Source: Lachnospiraceae bacterium
GTDB taxonomy: Bacteria > Bacillota > Clostridia > Lachnospirales > Lachnospiraceae
DNA: 58,848 bases
Direction of reading: 5' to 3'
NCBI GenBank assembly: GCA_009774175.1
Contig: VSNG01000024.1
Location: forward strand, 1 to 58,848
The notes under the pieces are model-generated. The model had not been told where the DNA came from. It worked only from the letters and a program-made list of their open reading frames with translations, and did not search any database. The position numbers and the translations under genes are program-made. Positions 30,754 to 40,370 of this stretch are shown piece after piece; the first letter of the stretch is position 1, and every line of letters starts with the position of its first letter.

Positions 30754-33069
30754 ATGGCGACAGAAGAGAAGACAGAGCTGGTCTTTGACGACGGCAGAAT
30801 TGAATCCATTGAAGAATTTCAGGCTCCGGAGCAGCTTTACGACGAGCTTATTGTTCGTGTGCGTAAATACCACCCATCCACGGATATCAGTCTGATTGAG
30901 AAAGCGTATAAAATAGCTTCAGACGCCCATAAGGGACAGGCGCGTAAATCCGGTGAGCCCTATATTATTCATCCCCTGTGTGTTGCGATTATTCTTGCAG
31001 ATCTGGAGATGGATAAGGAAACCATTGTTGCAGGGCTTTTACACGATGTGGTGGAAGACACCGTTATGACGGACGAGGAGATCAGGGAGCAGTTCGGTAA
31101 GGATGTGGCTCTTTTGGTGGATGGCGTCACGAAGCTGGATAAGCTGAATTTTCACGGGGAGCACGCAAATCAGGATAAGGATGCGGAAAAACTGGAGAGG
31201 CAGGCGGAAAATCTGCGAAAGATGTTTCTTGCCATGGCCAGGGATATCCGCGTCATTTTGATAAAACTGGCGGATCGTCTGCACAATATGAGGACGCTGC
31301 AGCACATGCGGCCCGAAAAGCAGCAGGAAATCGCAAGAGAGACGCTGGATATCTATTCGCCCATCGCACAGCGGCTGGGAATATCAAAAATAAAGGTGGA
31401 ACTGGACGATCTGTCCTTAAAATATCTGGAGCCGGAAGCCTATTATGATCTGGTGGATAAGATTGCCGTCAGAAAAGGCGAGCGGGAGCGATATATTCAG
31501 ACTATCGTTGACGAGGTCAGCGAGCATATCAAACGCGCGGGCATCAAAGCGCAGATAGATGGCCGTATCAAGCATTTTTTTAGTATTTACAAGAAAATGA
31601 AGAACCAGAATAAGTCCATTGACCAGATTTACGATCTGTTTGCCGTGCGTATTATCGTGGATACGGTAAAGGACTGTTATGCCGCGCTGGGCGTAATCCA
31701 TGAGATGTATAAGCCGATTCCCGGCCGTTTTAAGGATTATATTGCCGTGCCGAAGGCAAATATGTACCAGTCTCTTCACACTACGCTGATCGGAGCAAGC
31801 GGCCAGCCCTTTGAGATTCAGATCCGCACTTATGAGATGCATAAGGCGGCGGAGTACGGTATTGCCGCCCACTGGAAGTATAAGGAGGCCTCCGACGGTA
31901 AAAAAGTGGAAACGCAGGAGGAGGAAAAGCTGGTATGGCTGCGACAGATTCTGGAGTGGCAGCAGGATATGACGGACAATAAGGAGTTTATGAATCTTTT
32001 AAAGGATGATTTAAACCTCTTTGCCGACACGGTATTCTGCTTTACCCCTACGGGTGACGTAAAGAGCCTGCCGGCAGGCTCTACACCCATTGATTTTGCC
32101 TATAATGTGCACAGCGCGGTGGGCAACAGGATGATCGGGGCAAGAGTCAACGGTAAGCTGGTGACAATTGATTACGAGATCAAAAACGGCGACCGGGTGG
32201 AGATCATGACTTCCCAGAACTCCAAGGGACCGAGCCGTGACTGGCTGAACGTGGTAAAGAGCACGCAGGCCAAAAATAAGATCAACCAATGGTTTAAAAA
32301 TGAGCTGAAAGAGGATAATATCGTCAAGGGACGGGAGCTGATTCAGGCTTACTGTAAGGCGAAATCCCTGAATGCGGCGGATATACTGACGTCCCGGTAC
32401 GAGGAGTCCGTGATGAAAAAATACGGATTCCAGAATTGGGAGTCCGTGCTTGCGGCGGTGGGACATGGGGCCCTCAAGGAGGGACAGATCGTCAACCGTA
32501 TGCGCGAGCTCTACGAAAAGGATCACAGGCGGGAAATGACGGACGCCGAGGTGATGGCGGAGATCGAAGACAATATACAGATCAACCGAAGCCGTCCGGG
32601 TAAGGGCCAAAGCGCCATTGTGGTGAAAGGGATTCATGATGTGGCGGTCCGCTTTTCCAAATGCTGCAGTCCCGTGCCAGGAGATGAGATTGTCGGCTTT
32701 GTCACCAGAGGAAGAGGTATTTCCATTCATCGGACGGATTGTGTGAATCTTATGAATCTGCCGGAGGTTGACAGAAACAGGCTGATTGACGCGGAATGGC
32801 AGACTACGGGAGAGGCTGGGGACGGAGAAAAATATCTGGCGGAAATCAATATTTACGCCAATAACAGGAACGGCCTTTTGGCGGATGTTTCCAGGGCCCT
32901 TACGGAGAAGGATATTGATATCCTGGCATTGAATACGAGGGTGAGCAAGCAGGGAACGGCAACCATTATGGTCAGTTTCGAGATCAGTGGCAGGGAAGAA
33001 CTGCAGCGTATTGTGGATAAAATCAGAACCATTGAGAGCATCATTGACATTGAGAGAACCAGCGGCTGA
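30754..33069 (+). CDS. relA: Bifunctional (p)ppGpp synthetase/hydrolase (RelA/SpoT)
   Basis: A 771-residue long-form RSH protein. Domains in order: HD hydrolase with HDVVEDT (about 97-103), synthetase with YDLFAVRII (about 292) and the Y/N-rich substrate region KANMYQSLHTT, TGS (about 405-465), a helical/zinc-finger-like part with the FSKCCSPVPGD segment, and a C-terminal ACT domain (NGLLADVSRALTEKDIDIL). Both active sites look intact, so it should make and degrade the alarmone that governs the stringent response. It is cytosolic and ribosome-associated by family knowledge. It heads a run of co-directional genes reaching at least to 38372. Confidence 0.95.
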   Translation: MATEEKTELVFDDGRIESIEEFQAPEQLYDELIVRVRKYHPSTDISLIEKAYKIASDAHKGQARKSGEPYIIHPLCVAIILADLEMDKETIVAGLLHDVVEDTVMTDEEIREQFGKDVALLVDGVTKLDKLNFHGEHANQDKDAEKLERQAENLRKMFLAMARDIRVILIKLADRLHNMRTLQHMRPEKQQEIARETLDIYSPIAQRLGISKIKVELDDLSLKYLEPEAYYDLVDKIAVRKGERERYIQTIVDEVSEHIKRAGIKAQIDGRIKHFFSIYKKMKNQNKSIDQIYDLFAVRIIVDTVKDCYAALGVIHEMYKPIPGRFKDYIAVPKANMYQSLHTTLIGASGQPFEIQIRTYEMHKAAEYGIAAHWKYKEASDGKKVETQEEEKLVWLRQILEWQQDMTDNKEFMNLLKDDLNLFADTVFCFTPTGDVKSLPAGSTPIDFAYNVHSAVGNRMIGARVNGKLVTIDYEIKNGDRVEIMTSQNSKGPSRDWLNVVKSTQAKNKINQWFKNELKEDNIVKGRELIQAYCKAKSLNAADILTSRYEESVMKKYGFQNWESVLAAVGHGALKEGQIVNRMRELYEKDHRREMTDAEVMAEIEDNIQINRSRPGKGQSAIVVKGIHDVAVRFSKCCSPVPGDEIVGFVTRGRGISIHRTDCVNLMNLPEVDRNRLIDAEWQTTGEAGDGEKYLAEINIYANNRNGLLADVSRALTEKDIDILALNTRVSKQGTATIMVSFEISGREELQRIVDKIRTIESIIDIERTSG

Positions 33070-33125
33070 CATATCGCTGCGGTAAAGGATGCGGTTTTTG
33101 GAATACCAGTCAGGAGAGTGTGAGA

Positions 33126-33758
33126 ATGTCGGATTTAAAAATCGGAAGGCTGATGTTAGGCATCTGTCAGACAAACTGCTATTTTGTTTATCGGGAAGGC
33201 ACCGGTGAGGTGATCTTTTTTGACCCGGCGGATAAGGGAGACTATATTTACGAGACATTGCGGGAAAAGGGATTTCAGGTGAAGGGGATTCTTTTGACCC
33301 ATGCTCATTTTGACCATATCTGGGGCTGTAACAGACTGCGGGAGCTTTCGGGGGCGCCGGTTTATGCTTACGAGGAGGAACGGGCGCTGTGCGAGGATGC
33401 GGTTACCAATGTGTCGGATCAGGTAGGCCGCCCTTATACGGTGATACCGGACAGATACCTGAAAGAGGGAGAAGAGATTACCATTGCGGGCATGACCTGT
33501 AAACTGATTGCCACACCGGGACATACGGTGGGAAGTTGCTGCTACTATTTTGAGGAGGCAGGCATTCTGGTTGCGGGAGATACGATTTTTCAGGAATCCG
33601 TGGGCAGAACGGATCTGGCCACGGGCAGCATGAGCGCCCTTGTCAGATCCATCAGGGATAAATTGTTTGTCCTGCCGGATGAGACGAAGGTCTATCCGGG
33701 GCACGGGGAGTCGACAACCATCGAACATGAGAAAGCATACAATCCTTTTGTGCAGTGA
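33126..33758 (+). CDS. MBL-fold metallohydrolase
   Basis: A 210-residue metallo-beta-lactamase-fold hydrolase of the glyoxalase II-like group. The metal motif THAHFDHIWG (about 58-67), GHTVGSCCYY, AGDTIF and the late GHGEST supply the expected His and Asp ligands. ATG 33126 follows AGGAG at 33112-33116 with good spacing; the GTG six bases earlier is too close. It could hydrolyse glutathione- or bacillithiol-like thioesters or another substrate. Lies 56 bases after relA, as often in Firmicutes. Confidence 0.85.
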   Translation: MSDLKIGRLMLGICQTNCYFVYREGTGEVIFFDPADKGDYIYETLREKGFQVKGILLTHAHFDHIWGCNRLRELSGAPVYAYEEERALCEDAVTNVSDQVGRPYTVIPDRYLKEGEEITIAGMTCKLIATPGHTVGSCCYYFEEAGILVAGDTIFQESVGRTDLATGSMSALVRSIRDKLFVLPDETKVYPGHGESTTIEHEKAYNPFVQ

Positions 33759-33777
33759 ACGACAGGGAAAATTGAAA

Positions 33778-34530
33778 ATGGATGGACAGATACAGACAGT
33801 ATCCGGCGCAAAACTACAGATCCTGAACAGGGACTTTATCAAATATATCGCAATGTTTACCATGCTTCTCAACCACATTGCCCACGTCTTTTTAACCCGA
33901 GGCACAATCCGTTATGAAGTTTTTGAGGATATCGGGTTTTTTACTGCACCGGTGATGTGCTATTTTCTGGTGGAGGGGTATTTTCACACAAGATCAAAAT
34001 TAAAATATGGATTCCGGCTTTTTTTATTTGCAGTGATTTCTCAGATCCCTTTCTGGCTGGCCTTTGAACAGAACGGACTGAATATGCTTTTTACGCTGCT
34101 GTGCTGTTTTCTGATTCTGGTGACTATGGAGAAGGTGGAAGGGACGTTGCCCAAAATAGCGCTCGTCCTACCGCTTATGCTGGTAACGGTGTATGGCGAC
34201 TGGGGGATCGTTGCGCCGCTTTTTACAATCTATTTCTTTAATGGCCGGGGGGACAGAAAGAAAACCGCCCTTGGTTTTTTAGTGTGCTATTTTATATTTG
34301 CCATTCTGAATGTGCAGAACTATATGAACGGCGAACAGGGGAACTGGACTGCTTATGCCGTTTTTCACGGCCTGTTGTCCGGGCTTGGTATTCTGGCGGC
34401 AGGTGTGACCGTACTGTATTTGTATAACGGAAAGAGAATGGAACGGGGCAAAAATTTTTCCAAATGGTTTTTCTATCTGTTTTATCCGGCCCATCTGTTT
34501 ATCCTGTATTTGATTAAAATTGGAATATAG
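33778..34530 (+). CDS. TraX-family membrane protein
   Basis: A 250-residue membrane protein with about eight hydrophobic segments. The opening LNRDFIKYIAMFTMLLNHIA (charged residues, then MLxxHI) is typical of TraX-like proteins (PF05857), first known for acetylating pilin on F plasmids but common as chromosomal genes of unknown role in gut Clostridia. The chosen ATG 33778 leaves a 19-base gap after the MBL gene; the ribosome site (AGGGAAAA) is weak. An acyltransferase role is a guess from the family. Confidence 0.7.
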   Translation: MDGQIQTVSGAKLQILNRDFIKYIAMFTMLLNHIAHVFLTRGTIRYEVFEDIGFFTAPVMCYFLVEGYFHTRSKLKYGFRLFLFAVISQIPFWLAFEQNGLNMLFTLLCCFLILVTMEKVEGTLPKIALVLPLMLVTVYGDWGIVAPLFTIYFFNGRGDRKKTALGFLVCYFIFAILNVQNYMNGEQGNWTAYAVFHGLLSGLGILAAGVTVLYLYNGKRMERGKNFSKWFFYLFYPAHLFILYLIKIGI

Positions 34531-34554
34531 CGTGGAAAGGAGAAATACGGCGGT

Positions 34555-35859
34555 ATGACAGCACAGGAAAATGCGGACAGAGAGCAGAAAATCCGGCAGG
34601 TGGCGGATAAGATACTGCAGCTGGCTTACGACGGCCTTCTGATTAATATGCGTTTTCTGGATGTGGCGCTCTCCCGGCTGCCTGTGACATGCAGGGCCGG
34701 TATGGGCGCACATGTCTTTGATGGGGCAGGCCTTACCTGTGATCCGCTGCTTCTGATCAGGCAGTATGAGAAGGAAACGGCGCTGCCTGCCAGACTGTAT
34801 CTGCACACTCTTTTGCACGCAGTGTTTTACCACGGTTTTCAGACAGACAGGATGAAGCCGGAATACTGGGATATGGCAACGGATATCGCCGTGGAGGCGA
34901 CAATTCTGGATATCGATCTGCATATGACGGCTCTTGAGGAAGACGAAGAGTTAAAAAATCGGCTTATGCTCTTAAAAAAGCAGGCGGGAGGACTGACGGC
35001 GGAAAAAATCTACCGGCATTTTCGGGTCGAGGAGCCTTCCACGAAGGCGGCCGCGGAGTGGAAACGACTTTGTAAACGGGATGAGCATATTTATTGGGAA
35101 AAGAAGGAAGAGCTTGAACTTTCTCAGGCCCAGTGGCGAAAAATCAGCGAACGGATACGGGCGGACTTAAAGAGTTTCAGCAGGGATAAAAACAATGCGG
35201 AAAGCGTGACGGAGAATCTGGAGGAAGCCGTCAGGGAGCATTATGATTATACGGCGTTTTTGAAGCGGTTCATGGCCATGGGAGAGGCCATGCGGGTGAA
35301 CGATGAGGAGTTCGACCATATCTTTTATACGTATGGTCTTTCGACTTATGGAAATATGCCGTTAGTGGAACCGCTCGAATATCAGGAAAGCCATAAAATC
35401 AAAGACTTTGTGATTGCCATCGACACATCGGCCTCCTGCCGGGGGGCCACTGTGCAGGCGTTTTTGAAAAAAACTTACAATATCATGCAGGAGAGCGAAA
35501 ACTTTTTCTCCAAAATTAACGTCCACATTATCCAGTGCGACAGTCAGGTGCAGCAGGATGTGAAGATTACGGAAAGGAAAGATTTTGACGCCTTTTTGAA
35601 GAACGGGAAGCTGACGGGATTCGGCTCCACGGATTTCAGGCCGGTTTTTGAATATGTGGACGAACTGGTCAGGGCAGGGGAGTTTGAAGACCTGAAAGGA
35701 CTGCTTTACTTTACGGACGGCTACGGGATTTACCCGGAGCAGATGCCCTCCTACGAGGCTGCGTTCATATTTTTGAAGGAGGATGACAGCGCGCCGAAGG
35801 TGCCGCCCTGGGCGATCAGAATTGTGCTGAATGAGGAAGAATTGGAGGGAGAGGAGTAA
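34555..35859 (+). CDS. DUF2201-type protein with VWA-like C-terminal domain
   Basis: A 434-residue protein. The N-terminal part has HTLLHAVFYH at about 83, resembling a zinc-metallopeptidase-like helix (DUF2201 N-terminal domain). Around residue 283 DFVIAIDTSASCRG matches the start of a VWA-like domain with a MIDAS-type DxSxS arrangement (here DTSAS). A charged, helical linker separates them. Such proteins usually work with a MoxR-type AAA+ ATPase, which is exactly the next gene 8 bases downstream. Together they probably form a chaperone-like or metal-loading machine. Whether the peptidase-like site is active is uncertain. Confidence 0.75.
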   Translation: MTAQENADREQKIRQVADKILQLAYDGLLINMRFLDVALSRLPVTCRAGMGAHVFDGAGLTCDPLLLIRQYEKETALPARLYLHTLLHAVFYHGFQTDRMKPEYWDMATDIAVEATILDIDLHMTALEEDEELKNRLMLLKKQAGGLTAEKIYRHFRVEEPSTKAAAEWKRLCKRDEHIYWEKKEELELSQAQWRKISERIRADLKSFSRDKNNAESVTENLEEAVREHYDYTAFLKRFMAMGEAMRVNDEEFDHIFYTYGLSTYGNMPLVEPLEYQESHKIKDFVIAIDTSASCRGATVQAFLKKTYNIMQESENFFSKINVHIIQCDSQVQQDVKITERKDFDAFLKNGKLTGFGSTDFRPVFEYVDELVRAGEFEDLKGLLYFTDGYGIYPEQMPSYEAAFIFLKEDDSAPKVPPWAIRIVLNEEELEGEE

Positions 35860-35867
35860 AAAGGGAT

Positions 35868-37385
35868 ATGAATATCAGCGAGGCAAAAAAATATATCAAG
35901 GATTCTGTGAAGATTTATTTGAAAAAGGACGAGGAGGGCGCTTATCGGATTCCCCTTGTCAGACAGCGTCCCGTCTTTCTTCTGGGCGCGCCGGGCATCG
36001 GCAAGACGGCCATTATGGAGCAGATCGCGCAGGAGCTTGGAATTGCTCTTGTAAGCTATTCTATGACCCACCACACGAGACAGTCTGCGCTGGGTCTTCC
36101 CTTTATCGTGCACAAAGAATATGGGGGATTATCCTGCGACGTGTCGGAGTACACCATGAGCGAGATCATTGCCTCGGTCTATGAGGTGATGGAAAAGAGC
36201 GGCATTCATGAGGGCATTTTGTTTTTGGATGAGATCAACTGCGTTTCCGAGACACTGGCCCCCTCCATGCTGCAATTTTTACAGTATAAGATATTTGGCA
36301 GACATCAGGTGCCGGAGGGGTGGATCATCGTTACGGCGGGAAATCCCCCGGAATATAATAAATCGGTGCGGGAGTTTGACGTGGTGACGCTTGACCGCAT
36401 GAAGATTCTGGAGGTGGAGGCCGATTACGAGAGCTGGCGGGAGTACGCCGCAAACCGCAATCTTCATACGGCGGTGTTAAACTATCTGGATATGAAGAAG
36501 GAAGATTTTTATCTGGTGGAGACTACCGTCAGAGGAAAAAGCTATGTCACGGCAAGAGGCTGGGAAGATCTGGCGCAGATGCTTGTGCTCTATGAGGAGG
36601 AAGGGCTTTCGGTGGAAGAATCCCTGATCGGGCAGTATTTGAGAAACGACCGTGTTGCCAGGGAGTTTAGCGCTTACTATGATCTTTACAGAAAATACCA
36701 GCAGGATTACCGGGTGGAGGATATCTTTGCGGGTACGGTGAGCGAACAGGTGAAGGACCGGGCAAGAAAGGCGGCGTTCGACGAGAGGCTTTCGCTGATG
36801 GGAATGCTGCTTGACAGGCTCAGGCAGGAGCTTAGGGAAAACGGCGCGCAGGCAAAACGTTTAAAGGATTTGATGAATCCCCTGCGGGCGTTGAAGCAGA
36901 AAGCGGAGGCCGGGGAAGATGCGAAAGAGCTGGCGGCCCTGCTGCAAAAGCAGGCGGATGCAAGGGAACAGGCTATGGATTCGCTGGCCGGTGCGGGAGC
37001 TCTCTCTATAGATGAGAGACAGACGGGAAAGGTGATCGTCAGATTCCTGAGAGAAGGGGCGCGCGCGATTCTGACGGAAGGGATGCAGGACGGACAGGAG
37101 GCTTTTGCTCTTGTTAAGGCACGCTTCGATGAACAGGTGGAGGCCCATAAAGCGGACACAGGCAGGAAGCAGGAGCGGCTGCACGGCTTGTTTTCCTTCG
37201 TGGAGGATACCTTTGGCGAAGGAAACGAGATGCTGCTTTTAGTGACGGAGTGTACGGTGCAGGCGGACTGCGCGGCGTTTATCAATACTTATGGGTGCGA
37301 GGACTATGTGAGGCACAATGAGGGATTGATGCTGACGGAGCGGGGCGACGTGCTGGCGGAGGAGATCAGAAGTCTGGATCTGTAA
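35868..37385 (+). CDS. MoxR-type AAA+ ATPase
   Basis: A 505-residue ATPase. Walker A GAPGIGKTA is near residue 40, Walker B ILFLDEIN near 116, and sensor-like TAGNPPEYNKS near 160, with an Arg-containing segment after (VTLDRMKI). The C-terminal ~220 residues are long, charged and helical, likely coiled coil. Starts 8 bases after the DUF2201/VWA gene, so the two are expected to act together. ATG 35868 has a purine-rich AAAAGGGAT upstream. Confidence 0.8.
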   Translation: MNISEAKKYIKDSVKIYLKKDEEGAYRIPLVRQRPVFLLGAPGIGKTAIMEQIAQELGIALVSYSMTHHTRQSALGLPFIVHKEYGGLSCDVSEYTMSEIIASVYEVMEKSGIHEGILFLDEINCVSETLAPSMLQFLQYKIFGRHQVPEGWIIVTAGNPPEYNKSVREFDVVTLDRMKILEVEADYESWREYAANRNLHTAVLNYLDMKKEDFYLVETTVRGKSYVTARGWEDLAQMLVLYEEEGLSVEESLIGQYLRNDRVAREFSAYYDLYRKYQQDYRVEDIFAGTVSEQVKDRARKAAFDERLSLMGMLLDRLRQELRENGAQAKRLKDLMNPLRALKQKAEAGEDAKELAALLQKQADAREQAMDSLAGAGALSIDERQTGKVIVRFLREGARAILTEGMQDGQEAFALVKARFDEQVEAHKADTGRKQERLHGLFSFVEDTFGEGNEMLLLVTECTVQADCAAFINTYGCEDYVRHNEGLMLTERGDVLAEEIRSLDL

Positions 37386-37469
37386 GTGCGGTGATTTGAT
37401 TGTGTGTGCAATACCAATCGGCGGTTTGTGACGGGAATGGATACGCGGATCAAAAGGCAGGGGAACATC

Positions 37470-38372
37470 ATGGAAATAAGAGAGCAGGCAACGCAGAGGG
37501 GAAGGTTGAAATTTGAGATTGTTTCAAAGACGGCGGCGGTGACGGGATACAGCGGACAGGATGCTTCCCTTGTGATTCCTGAGACGGTGGACGGTTATCC
37601 CGTGGTGTGGATCGGGAAAAAGGCTTTTTTAAGCTGCAAAACATTGCGTAGGATACAGCTTCCGAAAAACCTTGCGGGTATCGGAGACTGGGCTTTTGCA
37701 TACTGTGCGGGGCTTTGCAGCGTATCCCTGCCATATCGCAGTCTGGAAATGGGACAGGGCGTTTTTAAGGACTGCAGCGCGCTTTCCCAGATCAATGACT
37801 GTCGGGGAAAGGAAGAGAATGAGGATGTCGCTTTTCTGCTGGCGGCCACGGTGGGAACGCTGGATGCCTTTTATCTGTTTACGCCGGAAAATGCGGGGTC
37901 GGAGAACTGGCTTGCCGGGTTTGACGCGAGGGTGGCGGCGCAGATGGCGCTTGCGGATAACGAGGGCTTTTCTAAAATGCTTCTGTGCGGCGAGGAGGAC
38001 TGCGGCAGCAGGGATACGGATGTGGGGTATTATATGGAGCAGCGGCGCAGGGATAAGGTGCGGCTTGCCATGCTGCGGCTCTTTCATGATTATGGATTAA
38101 GGGATGATCTTCGAGAAGAGCTTGCGGGTTATCTTTTGGCCCATGTGAAAGGCTGTGAAAGTGAGGAGACCTGGCGGGTGATTCTGGAGGAACACGGGGA
38201 TGAGCGGCAGTATTATGAGTTTTTGACGAAGCTTGGCGGCGTAACCGGGGAAAACTTTCAGGCCATGATGGAAGATATGGGCGAGCGGCATGCGGAGATG
38301 AGGGCATACCTGATGCGTTATCATGATGGTCTGAGGAGGAAAGAGGATGCTTTTTCGCAGTTTGAACTGTAA
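37470..38372 (+). CDS. Leucine-rich-repeat (BspA-type) cytosolic protein
   Basis: A 300-residue protein with two to three LRR_5-type repeats at residues about 25-110 (DASLVIPETVDGYPVVWIG, KAFLSCKTLRRIQLP, WAFAYCAGLCSVSLP) and an alpha-helical C-terminal half rich in charged residues. No signal peptide is present, unlike surface BspA proteins. AGGGGAA before ATG 37470 supports the start; the longer frame from 37404 has none. It follows the MoxR ATPase by 84 bases and may be the adaptor or substrate recognition part of that module. Function unknown. Confidence 0.65.
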   Translation: MEIREQATQRGRLKFEIVSKTAAVTGYSGQDASLVIPETVDGYPVVWIGKKAFLSCKTLRRIQLPKNLAGIGDWAFAYCAGLCSVSLPYRSLEMGQGVFKDCSALSQINDCRGKEENEDVAFLLAATVGTLDAFYLFTPENAGSENWLAGFDARVAAQMALADNEGFSKMLLCGEEDCGSRDTDVGYYMEQRRRDKVRLAMLRLFHDYGLRDDLREELAGYLLAHVKGCESEETWRVILEEHGDERQYYEFLTKLGGVTGENFQAMMEDMGERHAEMRAYLMRYHDGLRRKEDAFSQFEL

Positions 38373-38465
38373 ATTGTGATGCTATATCTTACAATGGATT
38401 GAGCAGATTTCATAGGGGGATAAACGACTATGTATATTATGCAGTGTCTGGAAAAGGAGATCAGT

Positions 38466-39821
38466 GTGAAATACGATACGGCAGATTTTTTGTTCCGCAG
38501 GAAAATACAGAAAAAGAGAAGCCTGAACGGGAAAAAATTTTTGCTGGCGGCAATGTGCATCATGACGCTGGTATCGGCCGGCTGCAGCGATGGGACGCCG
38601 GAAATGTGGGGGATGTCAGAGGCTTGGATGGCACAGACAGATGACAAGGAGGATACTTCCTTTGAAAAGAACCGTGTTGATGGGGAAACCATAGCGGAAA
38701 TGTTAAGCGATATTTATGATGAGGCAGCAGGGGAAAACACCCTAGGAAGCCCTGCAATCAGAAAGCGCATGATTGCAAGGCTTGGTGAGCGCGGCTATGC
38801 TGCGGCTGACAGTGAAAATCAGATTGACATGACAGGCGTCGAGCAGGTATTGGCGTTTTGCAGGGCAGCTGAGAAAAAGGAAAATGCGCAAATTACAATA
38901 ATAGCGGTTACAGAGTCGGGCTGTCGGAAGTTTGATTTACAAACAGAAGACGGCAATATAAATATTGTCAGAGAGTATTATCAGTATGACAGAGAGGGCC
39001 GTCTGCAAAACAGAGACACAGTAAGTTATCCTGCTAATTTCTGGGAGTATACGGAGGAAGGGTATCTCATCTTTGCGGGAAGCTGTTTTTCGGAGGAGAA
39101 TTTTGTGCTGACCTTAAGCGATGAAACGGAGCATACGGCGCTGCGGGTTTTGCCGCTTAATGAAACATGCAGGGAACTGAACCAAAAGTATATTCTGCCC
39201 GTGGGATATGAGCGGAACAATATATTTCTGACAGATTGGAGCGAGGAAGAGTTTGGCAGCCTGGATTTTTGTGATGTATTTGACTGCTTTTATCCGATTC
39301 TGAATAAGCAGCCAAACCCTTATGCTTTAAGTGACGGGGCAGAAACGGAGCCGGTAGAGATCCCGGAGGCGTTATTTGAAAATGTTGTGACGGCACATTT
39401 TAAGGCGGACAGTGAAACGCTTCGAAAGAAAACCGCATATCTGCCGGAGAACGGCGCCTATGAATACAGCCCGCGGGGGTTTTATGAGGCGGAATATCCT
39501 GAAATTCCGTATCCGGAAGTAGTGGATTATATGGAGAATGCGGATGGAACAATCACGCTTATCGTCAATGCAGTATATCCGAAGGAAAACACATCGAAAT
39601 CTTTTTCCCACAAGACAGTCATTCGGCCATTGGAAGAGGGCGGTTTTCAATATGTGTCAAATGAGATTATTTCATCGAAAGAAGACTACGATATCTGGTG
39701 GCATTCTGACAGGATGAAAGGGAAGAAAGGAGAGGAGGCCGAAGCGGAGTCGGATTTATGGATGCTTCCACAGGCGGAAACTCGTTCGTTGACGGAAGCC
39801 TGCGTCAATATTGGCGGATAA
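38466..39821 (+). CDS. Secreted lipoprotein of unknown function
   Basis: A protein of about 451 residues. A long positively charged N-region is followed by FLLAAMCIMTLVSAGC, a lipobox with the Cys at about 40. The rest is acidic, beta-rich and extracytoplasmic with no domain I recognise. GTG 38466 has a perfect AAGGAG six bases ahead and is preferred over ATG 38430. Near the C-terminus a segment FSHKTVIRPLEEGGFQYVSN is echoed just beyond the stop codon in another frame (next entry), suggesting the 3' end has been rearranged or frameshifted. Confidence 0.65.
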   Translation: MKYDTADFLFRRKIQKKRSLNGKKFLLAAMCIMTLVSAGCSDGTPEMWGMSEAWMAQTDDKEDTSFEKNRVDGETIAEMLSDIYDEAAGENTLGSPAIRKRMIARLGERGYAAADSENQIDMTGVEQVLAFCRAAEKKENAQITIIAVTESGCRKFDLQTEDGNINIVREYYQYDREGRLQNRDTVSYPANFWEYTEEGYLIFAGSCFSEENFVLTLSDETEHTALRVLPLNETCRELNQKYILPVGYERNNIFLTDWSEEEFGSLDFCDVFDCFYPILNKQPNPYALSDGAETEPVEIPEALFENVVTAHFKADSETLRKKTAYLPENGAYEYSPRGFYEAEYPEIPYPEVVDYMENADGTITLIVNAVYPKENTSKSFSHKTVIRPLEEGGFQYVSNEIISSKEDYDIWWHSDRMKGKKGEEAEAESDLWMLPQAETRSLTEACVNIGG

Positions 39822-39949
39822 GGTCGTTTTCCGATCTTGCCTTTACCAACAGGATTGTGGTGCAGTCTTTTGATGACGGCGCATTCCGCTATTTATCCAA
39901 TTCCATTGAGCAGAAGGAGCTTAAAGCGCCGAAGGCGCCGGAATACTGA
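39822..39949 (+). pseudogene. Out-of-frame C-terminal fragment after the lipoprotein
   Basis: In a different frame the bases after the stop encode RSFSDLAFTNRIVVQSFDDG followed by AFRYLSNSIEQKE. This repeats the pattern of the lipoprotein's own C-terminal segment. It is either the true tail after a frameshift or the leftover end of a paralogue. No start codon or ribosome site. Confidence 0.4.
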
Positions 39950-40008
39950 AAGAGATTCTGTATACCACGAAAGAAAACAGCGGTGTGCAATTACAGAAAA
40001 ATGGGGGC

Positions 40009-40037
40009 TTGCACAATAATCTGTTATGTGGTATTAT
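40009..40037 (+). promoter_or_regulatory. SigA-like promoter of secG
   Basis: TTGCAC (40009-40014), a 17-base spacer and TATTAT (40032-40037), 42 bases before ATG 40080. Confidence 0.7.
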
Positions 40038-40079
40038 GAGGCTTGTTGAACGAAAAAGGCTTTTGGATGGAGGATACAA

Positions 40080-40319
40080 ATGGAAGTATTGAGAATTATA
40101 CTTACCGTGGTTTATATTTTAATATGCGTGGCATTGGTGGTTCTGGTACTGATGCAGGAGGGCAAGTCGGCGGGTCTCGGCGCGATCAGCGGAGCGGCGG
40201 AAACCTACTGGGGCAAAAACAAGGGCCGTTCCATGGAAGGAAAGCTGGTCAGGATTACGACCGGGCTTGCAGTGGGCTTTATGCTGATTGCGATTGTTTT
40301 AAACCTGAATTTATTCTAA
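40080..40319 (+). CDS. secG: Preprotein translocase subunit SecG
   Basis: A 79-residue protein with two membrane helices (about 4-22 and 56-76) and the loop MQEGKSAGLGAISGAAETYWGKNKG between them; Q-x-G-K and G-G-A-x-x-T are typical of SecG. It aids the SecYE channel during export. The order secG-rnr-smpB-ssrA is common in Firmicutes and supports the call. Confidence 0.93.
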   Translation: MEVLRIILTVVYILICVALVVLVLMQEGKSAGLGAISGAAETYWGKNKGRSMEGKLVRITTGLAVGFMLIAIVLNLNLF

Positions 40320-40334
40320 GATAAAAGGATGAAG

Positions 40335-40369
40335 AGCACTCTTGCACGCAGCGGTAAGGGTGCTTTCTT
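40335..40369 (+). terminator. Terminator after secG
   Basis: AGCACTCTT (40335-40343) pairs with AAGGGTGCT (40356-40364, one G-U) followed by TTCTTA. The T-run is short, so read-through into rnr is likely. Confidence 0.55.
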
Positions 40370-40370
40370 A

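Noticed and set aside
32011..33258. A 415-codon minus-strand frame opposite relA
   Set aside because: Shadow of relA and the MBL gene; His/Arg/Leu-rich composition with no recognisable domain.
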